From Streptomyces sp. CBMA291 (lineage in GTDB: Bacteria > Actinomycetota > Actinomycetes > Streptomycetales > Streptomycetaceae), in assembly GCF_014596525.1 (NCBI RefSeq), contig NZ_MSJP01000079.1:111902-175901 (forward strand): a stretch of 64,000 nt of DNA, read 5' to 3'. Positions 32,858 to 40,873 of the stretch are shown one piece after another; position 1 is the first letter of the stretch; each line of letters begins with the position of its first letter. A model generated the notes under the pieces. The model saw nothing but the letters and a program-made list of their open reading frames with translations, had not been told where the DNA came from and ran no database searches. Both the position numbers and the translations under genes were made by a program.

Positions 32858-33265
32858 ATGCAGCCACTGCCCAACATGGACTGGATGCTCAAGGAGCTCG
32901 TGGGCGGCGTCCCGTACGTGCGCCACGTGGTCGTCCTGTCGTCGGACGGGCTGTGCATCGGCCAGGCGAACACGGAGCCCGACGCGGCCGACGCGATCGC
33001 CGCAGCCTGCTCCGGAATCCAGAGCCTGGCGCGGGCCATCGCGCAGATGTTCCCGCACGGGGACGGCTCGACCCACATGGTCGGAATCGAGGCCGACGGC
33101 GGCTACTTCTCCCTGATGGCCGCGGGCCCCGGAGCCTATCTCGCGGTGCTGGCCGACGAGGAGGTCGACGCCGGACTGCTGGGCGCCCGCATGCGGTCCC
33201 TGGTCGTCCGGATCGGCCAGCACATGACCAGTCCGCCCCGTGATGACGTCGGGCAGGCGATGTGA
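32858..33265 (+). CDS. cvnB: Conservon roadblock/LC7 protein CvnB (conservon 2)
   Basis: A 135-residue roadblock/LC7 protein: MDWMLKELVGGVPYVRHVVV, LSSDGLCIGQANT and DAIAAACSGIQSLARAIAQ, then GGYFSLMAAGPGAYLAVLAD. The ATG at 32858 follows GAGG at nine bases and starts one base after the cvnA stop; the ATG at 32843 lies inside cvnA and lacks a site. The stop overlaps the cvnC GTG by four bases. As in conservon 1, it should partner CvnD. Confidence 0.93.
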   Translation: MQPLPNMDWMLKELVGGVPYVRHVVVLSSDGLCIGQANTEPDAADAIAAACSGIQSLARAIAQMFPHGDGSTHMVGIEADGGYFSLMAAGPGAYLAVLADEEVDAGLLGARMRSLVVRIGQHMTSPPRDDVGQAM

Positions 33266-33618
33266 CAGCAGAGAGCCGGAACCCCTGGGACGAGGGCACC
33301 CCCGTCCCGCTCTACGTCATCACCGGCGAGCAGGGTTCCACGGCCGGGACCTTCAACCTGGTCACGCTCATCGCATCGCGGGCGACGCCCGACCCCGCGA
33401 TGCAGCCCGAGCAGGCGGCCATCCTCTCGCTCTGCACGCACCCGCTCTCGGTGGCCGAGGTATCGGCGTACCTCAGCCTCCCGTTCAGCGTCGTGACCGT
33501 GCTCCTGTCCCAACTCGTCGGAGACGAAAGGGTCGAGGCCATCGCGCCCGTCCCCGTCTCGGCGTACCCCGAACGAGGCCTACTCGAGGCGGTGATCCAT
33601 GGACTACGCAAACTCTGA
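33262..33618 (+). CDS. cvnC: Conservon DUF742 protein CvnC (conservon 2)
   Basis: A 118-residue DUF742 protein: VPLYVITGEQGSTAGTFNLV, EQAAILSLCTHPLSVAEVSA, and LPFSVVTVLLSQLVGDERVE in the winged-helix-like part, ending AVIHGLRKL. The GTG at 33262 overlaps the cvnB stop (GTGA). The final 20 bases overlap the start of cvnD, exactly as in conservon 1. Confidence 0.92.
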   Translation: MTAESRNPWDEGTPVPLYVITGEQGSTAGTFNLVTLIASRATPDPAMQPEQAAILSLCTHPLSVAEVSAYLSLPFSVVTVLLSQLVGDERVEAIAPVPVSAYPERGLLEAVIHGLRKL

Positions 33619-34222
33619 CGCCCTCGGCGTCGGCCCACGCAACACCAACCTGCTGCTCCCCCACGGTGCCAGGGGGGTCAAGGTCGTCGTCGTCGGCGGC
33701 TTCGGCGTCGGCAAGACGACCATGGTCGGGACGGTGAGCGAGATCCCACCGCTCACCACCGAGGAGACCATGACCCAAGCGGGCATCGGAATCGACAACA
33801 ACCCCGGTGTCCAGGGCAAGAGCACCACCACCGTCGCCCTGGACTTCGGCCGGATCAGCATCAACCAGGAGCTGATCCTCTATCTGTTCGGCACCCCCGG
33901 ACAGGAGCGCTTCTGGTTCCTGTGGAACGGCATCTTCGAAGGCGCGCTCGGCGCCGTGGTGCTCGTCGACACCCGGCGGATCGAAGTCTGCTTCGAGGTC
34001 GTCACCCGGCTGGAGGACCGCCGCGTCCCGTTCGTCGTGGCCGTCAACACCTTCCCGGAAGCCCCGCAGTACCCCTTGGAGGAACTGCGCAGCGCTCTGG
34101 CCCTCAGCGATTCCGTGCCCATCGTCACCTGTGACGCACGGGACCGGGCGTCCTGCCGCGACGCCCTGCTCTCGCTGATGGTCTATCTGTGCAACCTCGC
34201 AGCCGCTCAGGAGTCCGCATGA
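33599..34222 (+). CDS. cvnD: Conservon GTP-binding protein CvnD (conservon 2)
   Basis: A 207-residue CvnD GTPase with P-loop GGFGVGKTTMV, TEETMTQAGIGIDN, GTPGQERFWFLWNG (G3 region) and LVDTRR, then VAVNTFPEAP in the G4 position. The GTPase is close to its conservon 1 paralogue. The start overlaps cvnC by 20 bases and the stop overlaps the following P450 ATG. The pair CvnB-CvnD should form the switch of this module. Confidence 0.93.
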   Translation: MDYANSDALGVGPRNTNLLLPHGARGVKVVVVGGFGVGKTTMVGTVSEIPPLTTEETMTQAGIGIDNNPGVQGKSTTTVALDFGRISINQELILYLFGTPGQERFWFLWNGIFEGALGAVVLVDTRRIEVCFEVVTRLEDRRVPFVVAVNTFPEAPQYPLEELRSALALSDSVPIVTCDARDRASCRDALLSLMVYLCNLAAAQESA

Positions 34223-35682
34223 CCGTCCCCCCCGCCGAACCCGCCATGGGAATTCCCGGTCAGGCGGCCGGGCCCCCCGGGCCGACCCCGCCCCCCGGCT
34301 GCCCCGCGCACGCCGTCGGCGCCGGACCCGGCGGAGCGACCCGGCTCTACGGAACCGCCGCCGCGACCGACCCCATGGGGTTGTACGAGGAACTGCGGGC
34401 CGCCCACGGCCCGGTGGCACCCGTCCTGCTCGACGGAGACGTACGCGCCTGGCTCGTCCTCGGCTATCTGGAGAACCGGGACGTGGCCAGCCGCCCCACC
34501 CAGTTCTCCCGCGACCCGCGCGTCTGGCACGGCTGGACGAGCGGGGAGATCGACCCCGCCACCTCCCCGCTCGTCCCCATGATCGGCTGGCGCCCCGACT
34601 GCGTGTGCGCGGACGGGGAGGAACACCAGCGGCTGCGCGGCGCGGTCACCGCCGGTCTCAACCAGTTCGACCACCGGGGGCTGCGCCGCCAGATCACCCG
34701 CTTCGCCCACGAACTGATCGACACCTTCTGCGAGGACGGCGAGGCGGAACTCGTCGAACGGTTCGCCGAACACCTGCCGATGCTCACCCTCACCCATCTG
34801 CTCGGCATGTCGGAGGAGTCCTCGCCCGGACTCGTCCACGCGGCCCGTGACCTCTTCAAGGCCACCGAGACCTCGCTCGCCAGCAACGAACACGTCCTGG
34901 AGAGCCTCGCGAGACTCGTCGCGGAGAAGCGCGTCCAGCCGGGCCACGACATCGCCTCCGCGCTGATGGCCCACTCCGCCGGACTCACCGACGAGGAGGT
35001 GCAGCACCATCTGCGCCTCATCCTGCTCGCCGGATACGAGACCACCGCCAACCTGATGTCGAACGTGCTGCGGATGGTGGTCACCGACCCCCGGTTCCGC
35101 GGCTCGCTCGCGGGCGGCCAGATGACTCTGCCCGAAGCGGTGGAACAGGTCCTGTGGGACGAGCCGCCGCTGATGGTGTGCCCGGGGCGCTGGGCCAACG
35201 GCGACGCCACGGTCGGCGGCCAGCAGATCAAGGCGGGGGACATGCTCCTGCTGGGCCTCGCGGCGGGCAACGTCGACAAGACGATCCGCCCCGACCCCTC
35301 CACCCCGGTGCACCACAACCGCGCCCATCTGTCCTTCAGCGCCGGGACCCACGAGTGCCCCGGCCAGGACGTCGGGCGGATCATCGCCGACACCGGCATC
35401 GACATCCTGCTCACCCGGCTCCCGGACATCGCGCTCTCCGTCCCCGAGACCTCCCTCAGCTGGCGTTCCTCCACCTGGGCCCGGCACCTCACGGCGCTGC
35501 CCGTGAACTTCGCGCCCCGGGTGCCCCAGGCCCACGACCAGCCCACGCCGCTGCCGCCTCCGCCCTCCATGAGCCACACGGGACCGGAACCCGTGCCCGG
35601 GTCCGAGGAGACCGGCCCGGCGAGGGTCCCCGCACCCCGCTCGGCCTGGCGCGGACGCGTCAGACGCCTCCTGGGCCGCTAG
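34219..35682 (+). CDS. Cytochrome P450, CYP157-like, without the ExxR arginine (conservon 2)
   Basis: A 487-residue P450 in the CvnE position with an ATGA overlap to cvnD. The I-helix is normal (LAGYETT), and the Cys loop is FSAGTHECPGQD. The K-helix motif reads EQVLW, so the arginine of ExxR is replaced by Trp, exactly as in the conservon 1 CYP157-like protein and as described for S. coelicolor CYP157C1. An N-terminal Pro/Gly-rich extension of about 45 residues and a C-terminal Pro-rich, Arg-ending tail of about 70 residues are unusual for a P450 and may be contacts to other conservon proteins. No CYP154 partner follows here. Confidence 0.88.
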   Translation: MTVPPAEPAMGIPGQAAGPPGPTPPPGCPAHAVGAGPGGATRLYGTAAATDPMGLYEELRAAHGPVAPVLLDGDVRAWLVLGYLENRDVASRPTQFSRDPRVWHGWTSGEIDPATSPLVPMIGWRPDCVCADGEEHQRLRGAVTAGLNQFDHRGLRRQITRFAHELIDTFCEDGEAELVERFAEHLPMLTLTHLLGMSEESSPGLVHAARDLFKATETSLASNEHVLESLARLVAEKRVQPGHDIASALMAHSAGLTDEEVQHHLRLILLAGYETTANLMSNVLRMVVTDPRFRGSLAGGQMTLPEAVEQVLWDEPPLMVCPGRWANGDATVGGQQIKAGDMLLLGLAAGNVDKTIRPDPSTPVHHNRAHLSFSAGTHECPGQDVGRIIADTGIDILLTRLPDIALSVPETSLSWRSSTWARHLTALPVNFAPRVPQAHDQPTPLPPPPSMSHTGPEPVPGSEETGPARVPAPRSAWRGRVRRLLGR

Positions 35683-35831
35683 GACATCTCCGGCCGATCA
35701 TCTGACTATTCCGCGCCGGGGTCGTTGACGTGGTCACGGGGCGGGGCGAGCCGAGTGACGCCGAGCGGGAACGGTCGCGGCCGTTCCCGCCGGTCGGCAA
35801 CCGGCATCGTGGCCGGTGGCGTGCTCACCGA

Positions 35832-36237
35832 CAGGTCCAGGCCGCTGCCAACCGCTTCTACGGCCGGCCGAACTACGGCGGCGCGGCCCTGGCGCCCGGA
35901 TTGTTCAACCGGTCCTTCCACGAGTCCCTCAAGGACCCTGCGGTCAAAGCGGTGTTCGCCCGCTGGTCGGCCTGCATGAAGGGCGAGGGCTTCACGTACG
36001 AGGATCCGGTCACGCTCTTCGAAGGCGCGCGCTTCGGCCGTGAGCCGCACCCCGTCACGCTCCTGGAGACGTCCACCGCCGACACCGCCTGCCGTGGCGC
36101 CCTGCGGGTCGCAGAGGTCTGGCACGCTGCCGAACCCCGCCTACAGCAGGGTTACGTCCGGGCGCACCTGCCGGAGCTGGAGGAGGAAACGGGACAGGCC
36201 CACGAACCGCCGCGTGGTCGTCGACCAGTTCGAGCTA
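35832..36237 (+). pseudogene. Degraded remnant of a hypothetical secreted or lipoprotein gene
   Basis: The frame beginning about 35832 reads as ordinary protein: RFYGRPNYGGAALAPGLFNR, KAVFARWSACMKGEGFTYED and DTACRGALRVAEVWHAAEPR. This is the pattern of Streptomyces lipoproteins with a WSACM motif and a second Cys. At about 36203 the sense shifts by one base, from HEPP to NRRVVVDQFELG in the next frame. No start codon, signal peptide or ribosome binding site precedes the readable part. N-terminal loss plus a frameshift indicates a pseudogene. Sequencing error at the shift cannot be excluded. Confidence 0.6.
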
Positions 36238-36280
36238 GGACCTGCCCCACGCGCCCCGACAGCCCCTCCCGCAAGGAACG

Positions 36281-36318
36281 AACGAGGACCGGCCTCCCCG
36301 TGGGGCCGGTCCTTCGTT
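36281..36318. terminator. Hairpin terminator between the pseudogene and terpene synthase gene
   Basis: AACGAGGACCGGCC and GGCCGGTCCTTCGTT form a long stem with one bulged base around a short loop. It lies 25 bp beyond the terpene synthase stop and should also end plus-strand transcription. Confidence 0.8.
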
Positions 36319-36342
36319 GCGTCGGTCCGCTTCTGCGCGCCG

Positions 36343-37371
36343 TCACTCCGGGAACGGCAGGTCCGTCGGTGCGTACCGGGGGGCTCCCGTGTACCAGGCG
36401 TGGATGCCGGACAGGAAGCCGCAGGCCCCCCGCACCCAGGTGTCCAGGGCGGCCCGCTCGTCCTCGCGCAGACCGGTCCGCTCGACGAGGAGGGGCAGGT
36501 CCGTCCGCCGCAGGTGCTCGAAGTCCCTCAGCCGGGTGTTCACCAGGTTGAGGGCGGCGGGCACGGCGTCACGGAGCGGAATGCCCAGGGAGGAACCGAG
36601 CACCACCACGAGGTTGTTGACGTCCTTCTCCTCGTGGACCTCCCGCTCGTAGGAGGCGAGGTCGTTCGCGAGGCCCATGAAGTCCATGAAGGCGTCGAGC
36701 AGGGCGCGGACGGTCCGGCTGCGGCGGATCTGTTCGGGTATTCGCGCTCCGGTGGCCAGCTCGACGCTGTACGGGGCGGTGTGCGCGGCGAAGCTGTCCC
36801 GTCGGAACGGCGCGTACTCGATCAGATGGGGGACCCGGCCGCCGAGGCTGTTGGCCAGCTCCTCGACGCCCGCGTCGACGTACCGCACCAGCGCCCGGTT
36901 GAACTCGTGCCGCCAGTGCGCGAGACGGGGCGGGAAGAGCTGCCGCTGAAGGTCGGCGATGCCTCGCTCGACGGGGTTCGCGGGCTCCGGCAGCCGGTCG
37001 GGCTCCGGCCGGAGGAAGTCGTGCAGCCGGTCGGTGAACGCCTGGGCCCCGGGCAGGTCGCCGGTCTGCTTGAAGGCGGCGGCGAAGTAGTCGTCCCAGG
37101 CCAACGCCCAGATGTTGAAACGGTGGTTGAGCCGCAGGGCGTCCGGGGAGGCATCCGGGAGGGTCCATGCGGTCAACTGGTCGACGGTCATGGCGTGGAA
37201 CTGGGACGAGGTCCAGACGGGACCCTCCGCCGCAGGTCCCCGCTCCCCGCCCAGCATGCCCATGTCGCGGGCCCAGGTCTCGCTCTCCTCGCGGAGTGCG
37301 GGCAGGAAGGGGTTCACCCGCGGGGGATGAGGCATCCACAGCTGGGGAAGCTCGACGGTGTGAACGGTCAT
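36343..37371 (-). CDS. Class I terpene synthase (terpene cyclase)
   Basis: A 342-residue all-helical cyclase that ionises a prenyl diphosphate with a Mg2+ cluster. The first motif is WDDYF (Asp93-Asp94), with no third acidic residue in the usual position. The NSE triad is intact as ANDLASYEREV (Asn236, Ser240, Glu244). A C-terminal RY pair (APRYAP) is present. The ATG at 37371 follows a strong AGGAGGGG. The protein does not resemble epi-isozizaene, geosmin or 2-methylisoborneol synthases as I remember them, so the product is unknown; a sesquiterpene is most common for the length. No prenyltransferase is adjacent. The CYP157-like and CYP105-like genes are the nearest possible tailoring enzymes, but they are separated by a pseudogene and terminator. 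Confidence 0.87.
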   Translation of the reverse strand: MTVHTVELPQLWMPHPPRVNPFLPALREESETWARDMGMLGGERGPAAEGPVWTSSQFHAMTVDQLTAWTLPDASPDALRLNHRFNIWALAWDDYFAAAFKQTGDLPGAQAFTDRLHDFLRPEPDRLPEPANPVERGIADLQRQLFPPRLAHWRHEFNRALVRYVDAGVEELANSLGGRVPHLIEYAPFRRDSFAAHTAPYSVELATGARIPEQIRRSRTVRALLDAFMDFMGLANDLASYEREVHEEKDVNNLVVVLGSSLGIPLRDAVPAALNLVNTRLRDFEHLRRTDLPLLVERTGLREDERAALDTWVRGACGFLSGIHAWYTGAPRYAPTDLPFPE

Positions 37372-37695
37372 GGGGACCGACCCCTCCTCTTCGGCCCGCT
37401 CAGGCGTTCTGCCGGACGAGCGGTGCACGATCACTAAACCACCACCACCGAGGACGGCCGATTCCCGCCCCACGGCTCTGCAAACCTGCCCGCCAACGCC
37501 GACCGGCAACCCCCCGAATTCAAGCCGATCCATGATCGAAATACGGACTCCCGGAGGAAGAGGGCCGAGGAAACGGTCCTTCAGCCCCTCATCATCAACT
37601 GTCACTCCTGGAACAGGAGTACCAGAGTCTCGCGTGTTACTTACGGGTACGGCATGCTGGCCGTCCACCCATCATGAGAGCGGGGCTGAGACAGC
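37372..37695. other. Divergent intergenic region between terpene synthase and amidase
   Basis: A 324-bp spacer with no gene. It is less GC-rich than average around 37420-37570, with ACGATCACTAAACCACCACC and CATGATCGAAATACGGACTC. It should carry promoters for both divergent genes. A short inverted repeat GTTCCAGGAGT / ACTCCTGGAAC lies near 37605-37620. Nothing else is identified. Confidence 0.4.
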
Positions 37696-39132
37696 GTGTC
37701 CACATTCGAGGAAACGACCACGGTGCACGCCTTCAGGGACGACGCACTCGGCGACCACGACGCCGTCGGGCTCGCCGAGGCGATCCGCCGGGGCGAGGTG
37801 AGCGCCGGGGAAGCGGCCCGGGACGCCGCCGCCCGTGTCCGGGCCGTCGAGGGCCGTCTGCACGCCGTCCAGGTGCACGTCGACTCCCCGGCACCCGCCC
37901 CCGGGACCGGCTCGGGCGCCAGGACCGGCTCGGGCGCCCTCGCCGGAGTGCCGACCTTCGTGAAGGACAACACCGACCACCGGGGACTGCCCACCGGCCA
38001 CGGCAGCGCCGCCTTCACCCCGAGCGCCGCACTCCGCCACGGGCCCTTCACCGAGCAGTTCCTCAGCACCGGCGTCACCGTCCTCGGCAAGACCCGTCTG
38101 CCCGAGTTCGGCTTCAGCCCCTCCACCGAGTACGAGGACGCCGAGCCCGTCCGCAACCCGTGGAACACCGGCCGCTCGGCGGGCGGTTCGTCCGGTGGCA
38201 GCGCGGCCCTCGTCGCCGCCGGAGCCGTACCGATCGCCCACGCCAACGACGGCGGCGGCTCCATCCGCATCCCCTCCGCCTGCTGCGGACTCGTCGGCCT
38301 CAAGCCGACCCGGGGCCGGGTCGTCGCCAACCCCCAGAGCAGCCGGCTCCCCGTCGACCTCGTCTCCGACGGCGTCGTCACCCGCTCCGTCCGCGACACC
38401 GCGGCCTTCCTCGCCGCCGCCGAGACGCACTGGCGCAACCCGAAACTGCCGCCCGTCGGTCTCGTCGAGGGCCCCTCCGGGCGCCGGCTGCGCGTCGGCT
38501 TCCTCCTCGACTCGCCGACCGGCGTCCGTATCGACTCCGACACCCACGCCGCCGTCACCGGGACCGTCGCCACGCTCGAAAGGCTCGGCCATCGCGTCGA
38601 ACCGGTGGCCATGGACCTCGACCCCCGGTTCACCGAGGACTTTCTCACCTACTGGGGCATGCTGTCCTTCCTGCTCGGCACCACCGGACGGAGCCTCGGC
38701 GCCGACTTCGACCGCCACCGCATGGACGGGCTCAGCCGGGGACTGCGCGAGCAGTACCTGCGGAACTGGCGGCGCACCCCCGCCATCGTGCGCCGCCTCA
38801 AGCGGATCAAGGTGGCGTACGCGGCGGCCTTCCGGGGCCTCGACCTCGTCCTCTCGCCGGTCCTCGCCCACACCACGCCCCGCCTCGGCCACCTCAGCCC
38901 CGCCGTGCCCTACCCGACCCTGATCGAGCGCATCCTCGCGTACGTCGCCTTCACCCCCGTCGACAACGTGGTCGGCACCCCCTCGCTCTCGCTCCCCACC
39001 CCGCACCCCACGGCGGAGGGACTGCCCGTCGGCGTCATGTTCACCGCCCGGCCCGGCGCCGAACGCACCCTCCTCGAACTCGCCTTCGAGCTGGAGGCGG
39101 ACCGGCCCTTCCGGCGAGTCCAGGACCTCTGA
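37696..39132 (+). CDS. Amidase (amidase signature family)
   Basis: A 478-residue amidase-signature hydrolase. The Ser-cisSer-Lys triad is visible: Lys90 in TFVKDN, cis-Ser in GRSAGGSSGGSAALVAAG (about 160-177) and nucleophile Ser189 in NDGGGSIRIPSACCGLVG. The enzyme would hydrolyse a carboxamide. Without a GatB neighbour it is not the tRNA amidotransferase subunit. Gly/Ser-rich linker residues 70-80 (APGTGSGARTGSG) form an unusual flexible insertion. The GTG at 37696 follows GAGACAGC. A hairpin follows immediately after the stop. Confidence 0.9.
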   Translation: MSTFEETTTVHAFRDDALGDHDAVGLAEAIRRGEVSAGEAARDAAARVRAVEGRLHAVQVHVDSPAPAPGTGSGARTGSGALAGVPTFVKDNTDHRGLPTGHGSAAFTPSAALRHGPFTEQFLSTGVTVLGKTRLPEFGFSPSTEYEDAEPVRNPWNTGRSAGGSSGGSAALVAAGAVPIAHANDGGGSIRIPSACCGLVGLKPTRGRVVANPQSSRLPVDLVSDGVVTRSVRDTAAFLAAAETHWRNPKLPPVGLVEGPSGRRLRVGFLLDSPTGVRIDSDTHAAVTGTVATLERLGHRVEPVAMDLDPRFTEDFLTYWGMLSFLLGTTGRSLGADFDRHRMDGLSRGLREQYLRNWRRTPAIVRRLKRIKVAYAAAFRGLDLVLSPVLAHTTPRLGHLSPAVPYPTLIERILAYVAFTPVDNVVGTPSLSLPTPHPTAEGLPVGVMFTARPGAERTLLELAFELEADRPFRRVQDL

Positions 39133-39138
39133 GCCGAC

Positions 39139-39177
39139 GGGGACCGGCCGCCGGGCGTCCATCGGCGGCCGGTCCCC
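39139..39177. terminator. Hairpin terminator after the amidase gene
   Basis: GGGGACCGGCCGCCG and its complement form a perfect 15-bp stem around a nine-base loop, seven bases past the stop. A second copy of the right arm (CGGCGGCCGGTCCCCGG) follows at about 39185. Confidence 0.85.
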
Positions 39178-39284
39178 GGTCCCTCCGGCGGCCGGTCCCC
39201 GGCCCGTCTGTCCGGCCCTCCGGCGGAAGTCCCGGCGACCGTCCCCCGCCGCCGTCCTCAGTCGCCGCCGAGGGCCCGCCGGAG

Positions 39285-39584
39285 CTACTCCTTGTTCATC
39301 TGCGACCGGCCCTCGACGTTCCGCCGCCTGGCCTCCTCGTACAACTGGTCGTACGTGCGCCCCCGTGCACCGCTGTGGGAGCGCCGGCCGCCGCGCTCGC
39401 CGGACGACATGTCCTCCCGCGAGAGCCGGCTGGAGGTCCTGGACTCGCCGTGCCGGGCCCGTTCCTTGTCCACCGTCCGGGCGGCGATCTCCGCGGCGCG
39501 CTTCTCGCTCTCGCCGCGCTTCTCGGCGCTCTTCTTGACATGCTCGTACTGCCGTTCACGCTTCGGGCTCGATCCGCGGGGCAT
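39285..39584 (-). CDS. Small basic conserved protein (annotated elsewhere as plasmid stabilisation protein)
   Basis: A 99-residue, highly charged protein starting MPRGSSPKRERQYEHVKKSA, with AEIAARTVDKERARHGES and GRTYDQLYEEARRRNVEGRS. The pattern is helical, basic and without hydrophobic core or membrane segment. Streptomycetes commonly encode a short protein of this type labelled plasmid stabilisation or phosphatidylethanolamine-binding, but those labels rest on weak evidence. The ATG at 39584 with AAGGAGTACG upstream is preferred to the start at 39647. Function unknown. Confidence 0.75.
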   Translation of the reverse strand: MPRGSSPKRERQYEHVKKSAEKRGESEKRAAEIAARTVDKERARHGESRTSSRLSREDMSSGERGGRRSHSGARGRTYDQLYEEARRRNVEGRSQMNKE

Positions 39585-39643
39585 GACGTACTCCTTCCGG
39601 TGGATACGGGGCCTCCCGGGGCGGCTACCCGGCGCCCCCGCCG

Positions 39644-40156
39644 TCACTCCTCACGTCGCGAGGTGTGCCGCCCGCGAGCCCACAGCGGCAGCGCGAACCA
39701 GCACAGCAGGTACCAGGCGAGCACTCCGCCCACCAGCCAGGGGACGACCGCGTCGGCGGTGGCCACCCGCAGGATGAGCACCAGGGCGCTGGTGAGGGTG
39801 GCGAGCAGGAGCAGCAGCCCCGCGAAGACCAGCCGGGAGGCCCAGACCACCGCCCGGGGTTTGATCCGGCGTCCGGAGACCAGCCGGTGGAAGGAGACCG
39901 GGCCGATGAGGGCGCCCGTGGCCAGCGAACCGAGGACCACCGTGAGCACGTAGATCCGCCGGTCGGTGGTGCCCAGGGACGCGTACCGGGGCGTGAAGAC
40001 GACGGTCAGCAGGAAGCCCAGCATGATCTGCACCCCGGTCTGCACCACCCGGGTCTCCTGCATGAGGTCCAGCCACTGCCGGTCCGCGCGCTCGTCGGTG
40101 GTCTCCACGCGGCCCATGGCCGCGGGGTCCGCCCCCGCCTCCTCGCGGTCGGTCAT
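39644..40156 (-). CDS. DUF6328-like small membrane protein
   Basis: A 170-residue protein with a charged N-terminus (MTDREEAGADPAAM), the conserved segment LMQETRVVQTGVQIMLGFLL, and four hydrophobic segments: IMLGFLLTVVFTP, IYVLTVVLGSLATGALIG, VFAGLLLLLATLTSALVLIL and PWLVGGVLAWYLLCWFALPL. The first segment with ETRV and QILFGF-like residues is typical of the DUF6328 family of unknown function. The ATG at 40156 follows GGAGGTGCGGAGG. It is divergent from the ATP-binding protein at 40305, and its start is 59 bp downstream of the small basic gene's far end in the opposite sense of transcription order. Confidence 0.8.
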   Translation of the reverse strand: MTDREEAGADPAAMGRVETTDERADRQWLDLMQETRVVQTGVQIMLGFLLTVVFTPRYASLGTTDRRIYVLTVVLGSLATGALIGPVSFHRLVSGRRIKPRAVVWASRLVFAGLLLLLATLTSALVLILRVATADAVVPWLVGGVLAWYLLCWFALPLWARGRHTSRREE

Positions 40157-40304
40157 CCTCCGCACCTCCCGGCTCGCCCGCCGCCCGGTCCTCTTCGCAG
40201 CATCACACGAGAACGGGCCCGCCCGCCCGATTCGATCCCGTCCCGCCGTGTACGGCGCGGCGGGCGGGGCACGGGCCGGGAGAACGCCCCTGACGGGAGG
40301 CGCG

Positions 40305-40733
40305 ATGCCGACGACGAGCGAACCAGCACGGCGGTCCCTGCGGCTCGGACCGCCGGACGAGCCCGCGGTGGCCGCGCGCTGCCGCGACTTCTGCCGCGCC
40401 GCGCTGGCCGACTTGGGCTGGCCCGAGGGGCCCTCCCGCGCGGAGCGGGACCGTGCCGTCGAGGACGTCCTCCTCGTGGTGTCCGAGGCGGTCACCAACG
40501 CCTGCCGCCACGCCGGAGGGCCGACGGAACTCGTCGTCCGGTGCGTCCGGGCGGGCGGGGTGCGCGTCGAGGTGACCGACCACAGCAGCAGGGTCCCCCG
40601 CGCCTGCCCGCCGGGCGCGCCCGGCAGCCCGGGTGGCCATGGCCTGGCCGTCATCACCCGGCTCACCCGGGCGTGGGGGACCCTGCCCCGGGCGGGCGGG
40701 AAGTGCGTCTGGATGGAGATCGGGGAGCCGTGA
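40305..40733 (+). CDS. RsbW-like ATP-binding protein (GHKL anti-sigma/serine kinase fold) 1
   Basis: A 142-residue single-domain HATPase_c_2 protein. The N box reads VVSEAVTNACRHAGGPTELV and the G1-like box VEVTDHSSRVPR, with GGHGLAVI in the lid. Such small ATPases in Streptomyces resemble anti-sigma factor kinases (RsbW/SpoIIAB) and usually have antagonist partners. The ATG at 40305 follows GGGAGG. A second ATPase of the same fold and identical length follows 140 bp later. No sigma factor or STAS antagonist is adjacent, so the target is unknown. Confidence 0.85.
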   Translation: MPTTSEPARRSLRLGPPDEPAVAARCRDFCRAALADLGWPEGPSRAERDRAVEDVLLVVSEAVTNACRHAGGPTELVVRCVRAGGVRVEVTDHSSRVPRACPPGAPGSPGGHGLAVITRLTRAWGTLPRAGGKCVWMEIGEP

Positions 40734-40873
40734 ACACCGGGAGCCGCCGCTCCCGGCCGTCCGACCGTCCCGTGTGGCGGAAAGCACCTCGGGTACGGGG
40801 CGTAAGGGGAGGAATGCGAACCGTGTGCCGGGGAAGGGGCATCGGGGACGACGAGAAAGGAGCGGTGGAGACG

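Noticed and set aside
22911..37371. Complete terpenoid biosynthetic cluster
   Set aside because: The terpene synthase is separated from the P450s by a pseudogene and a terminator and points the other way; no prenyltransferase or transporter is linked. Possible, but not supported as a cluster.
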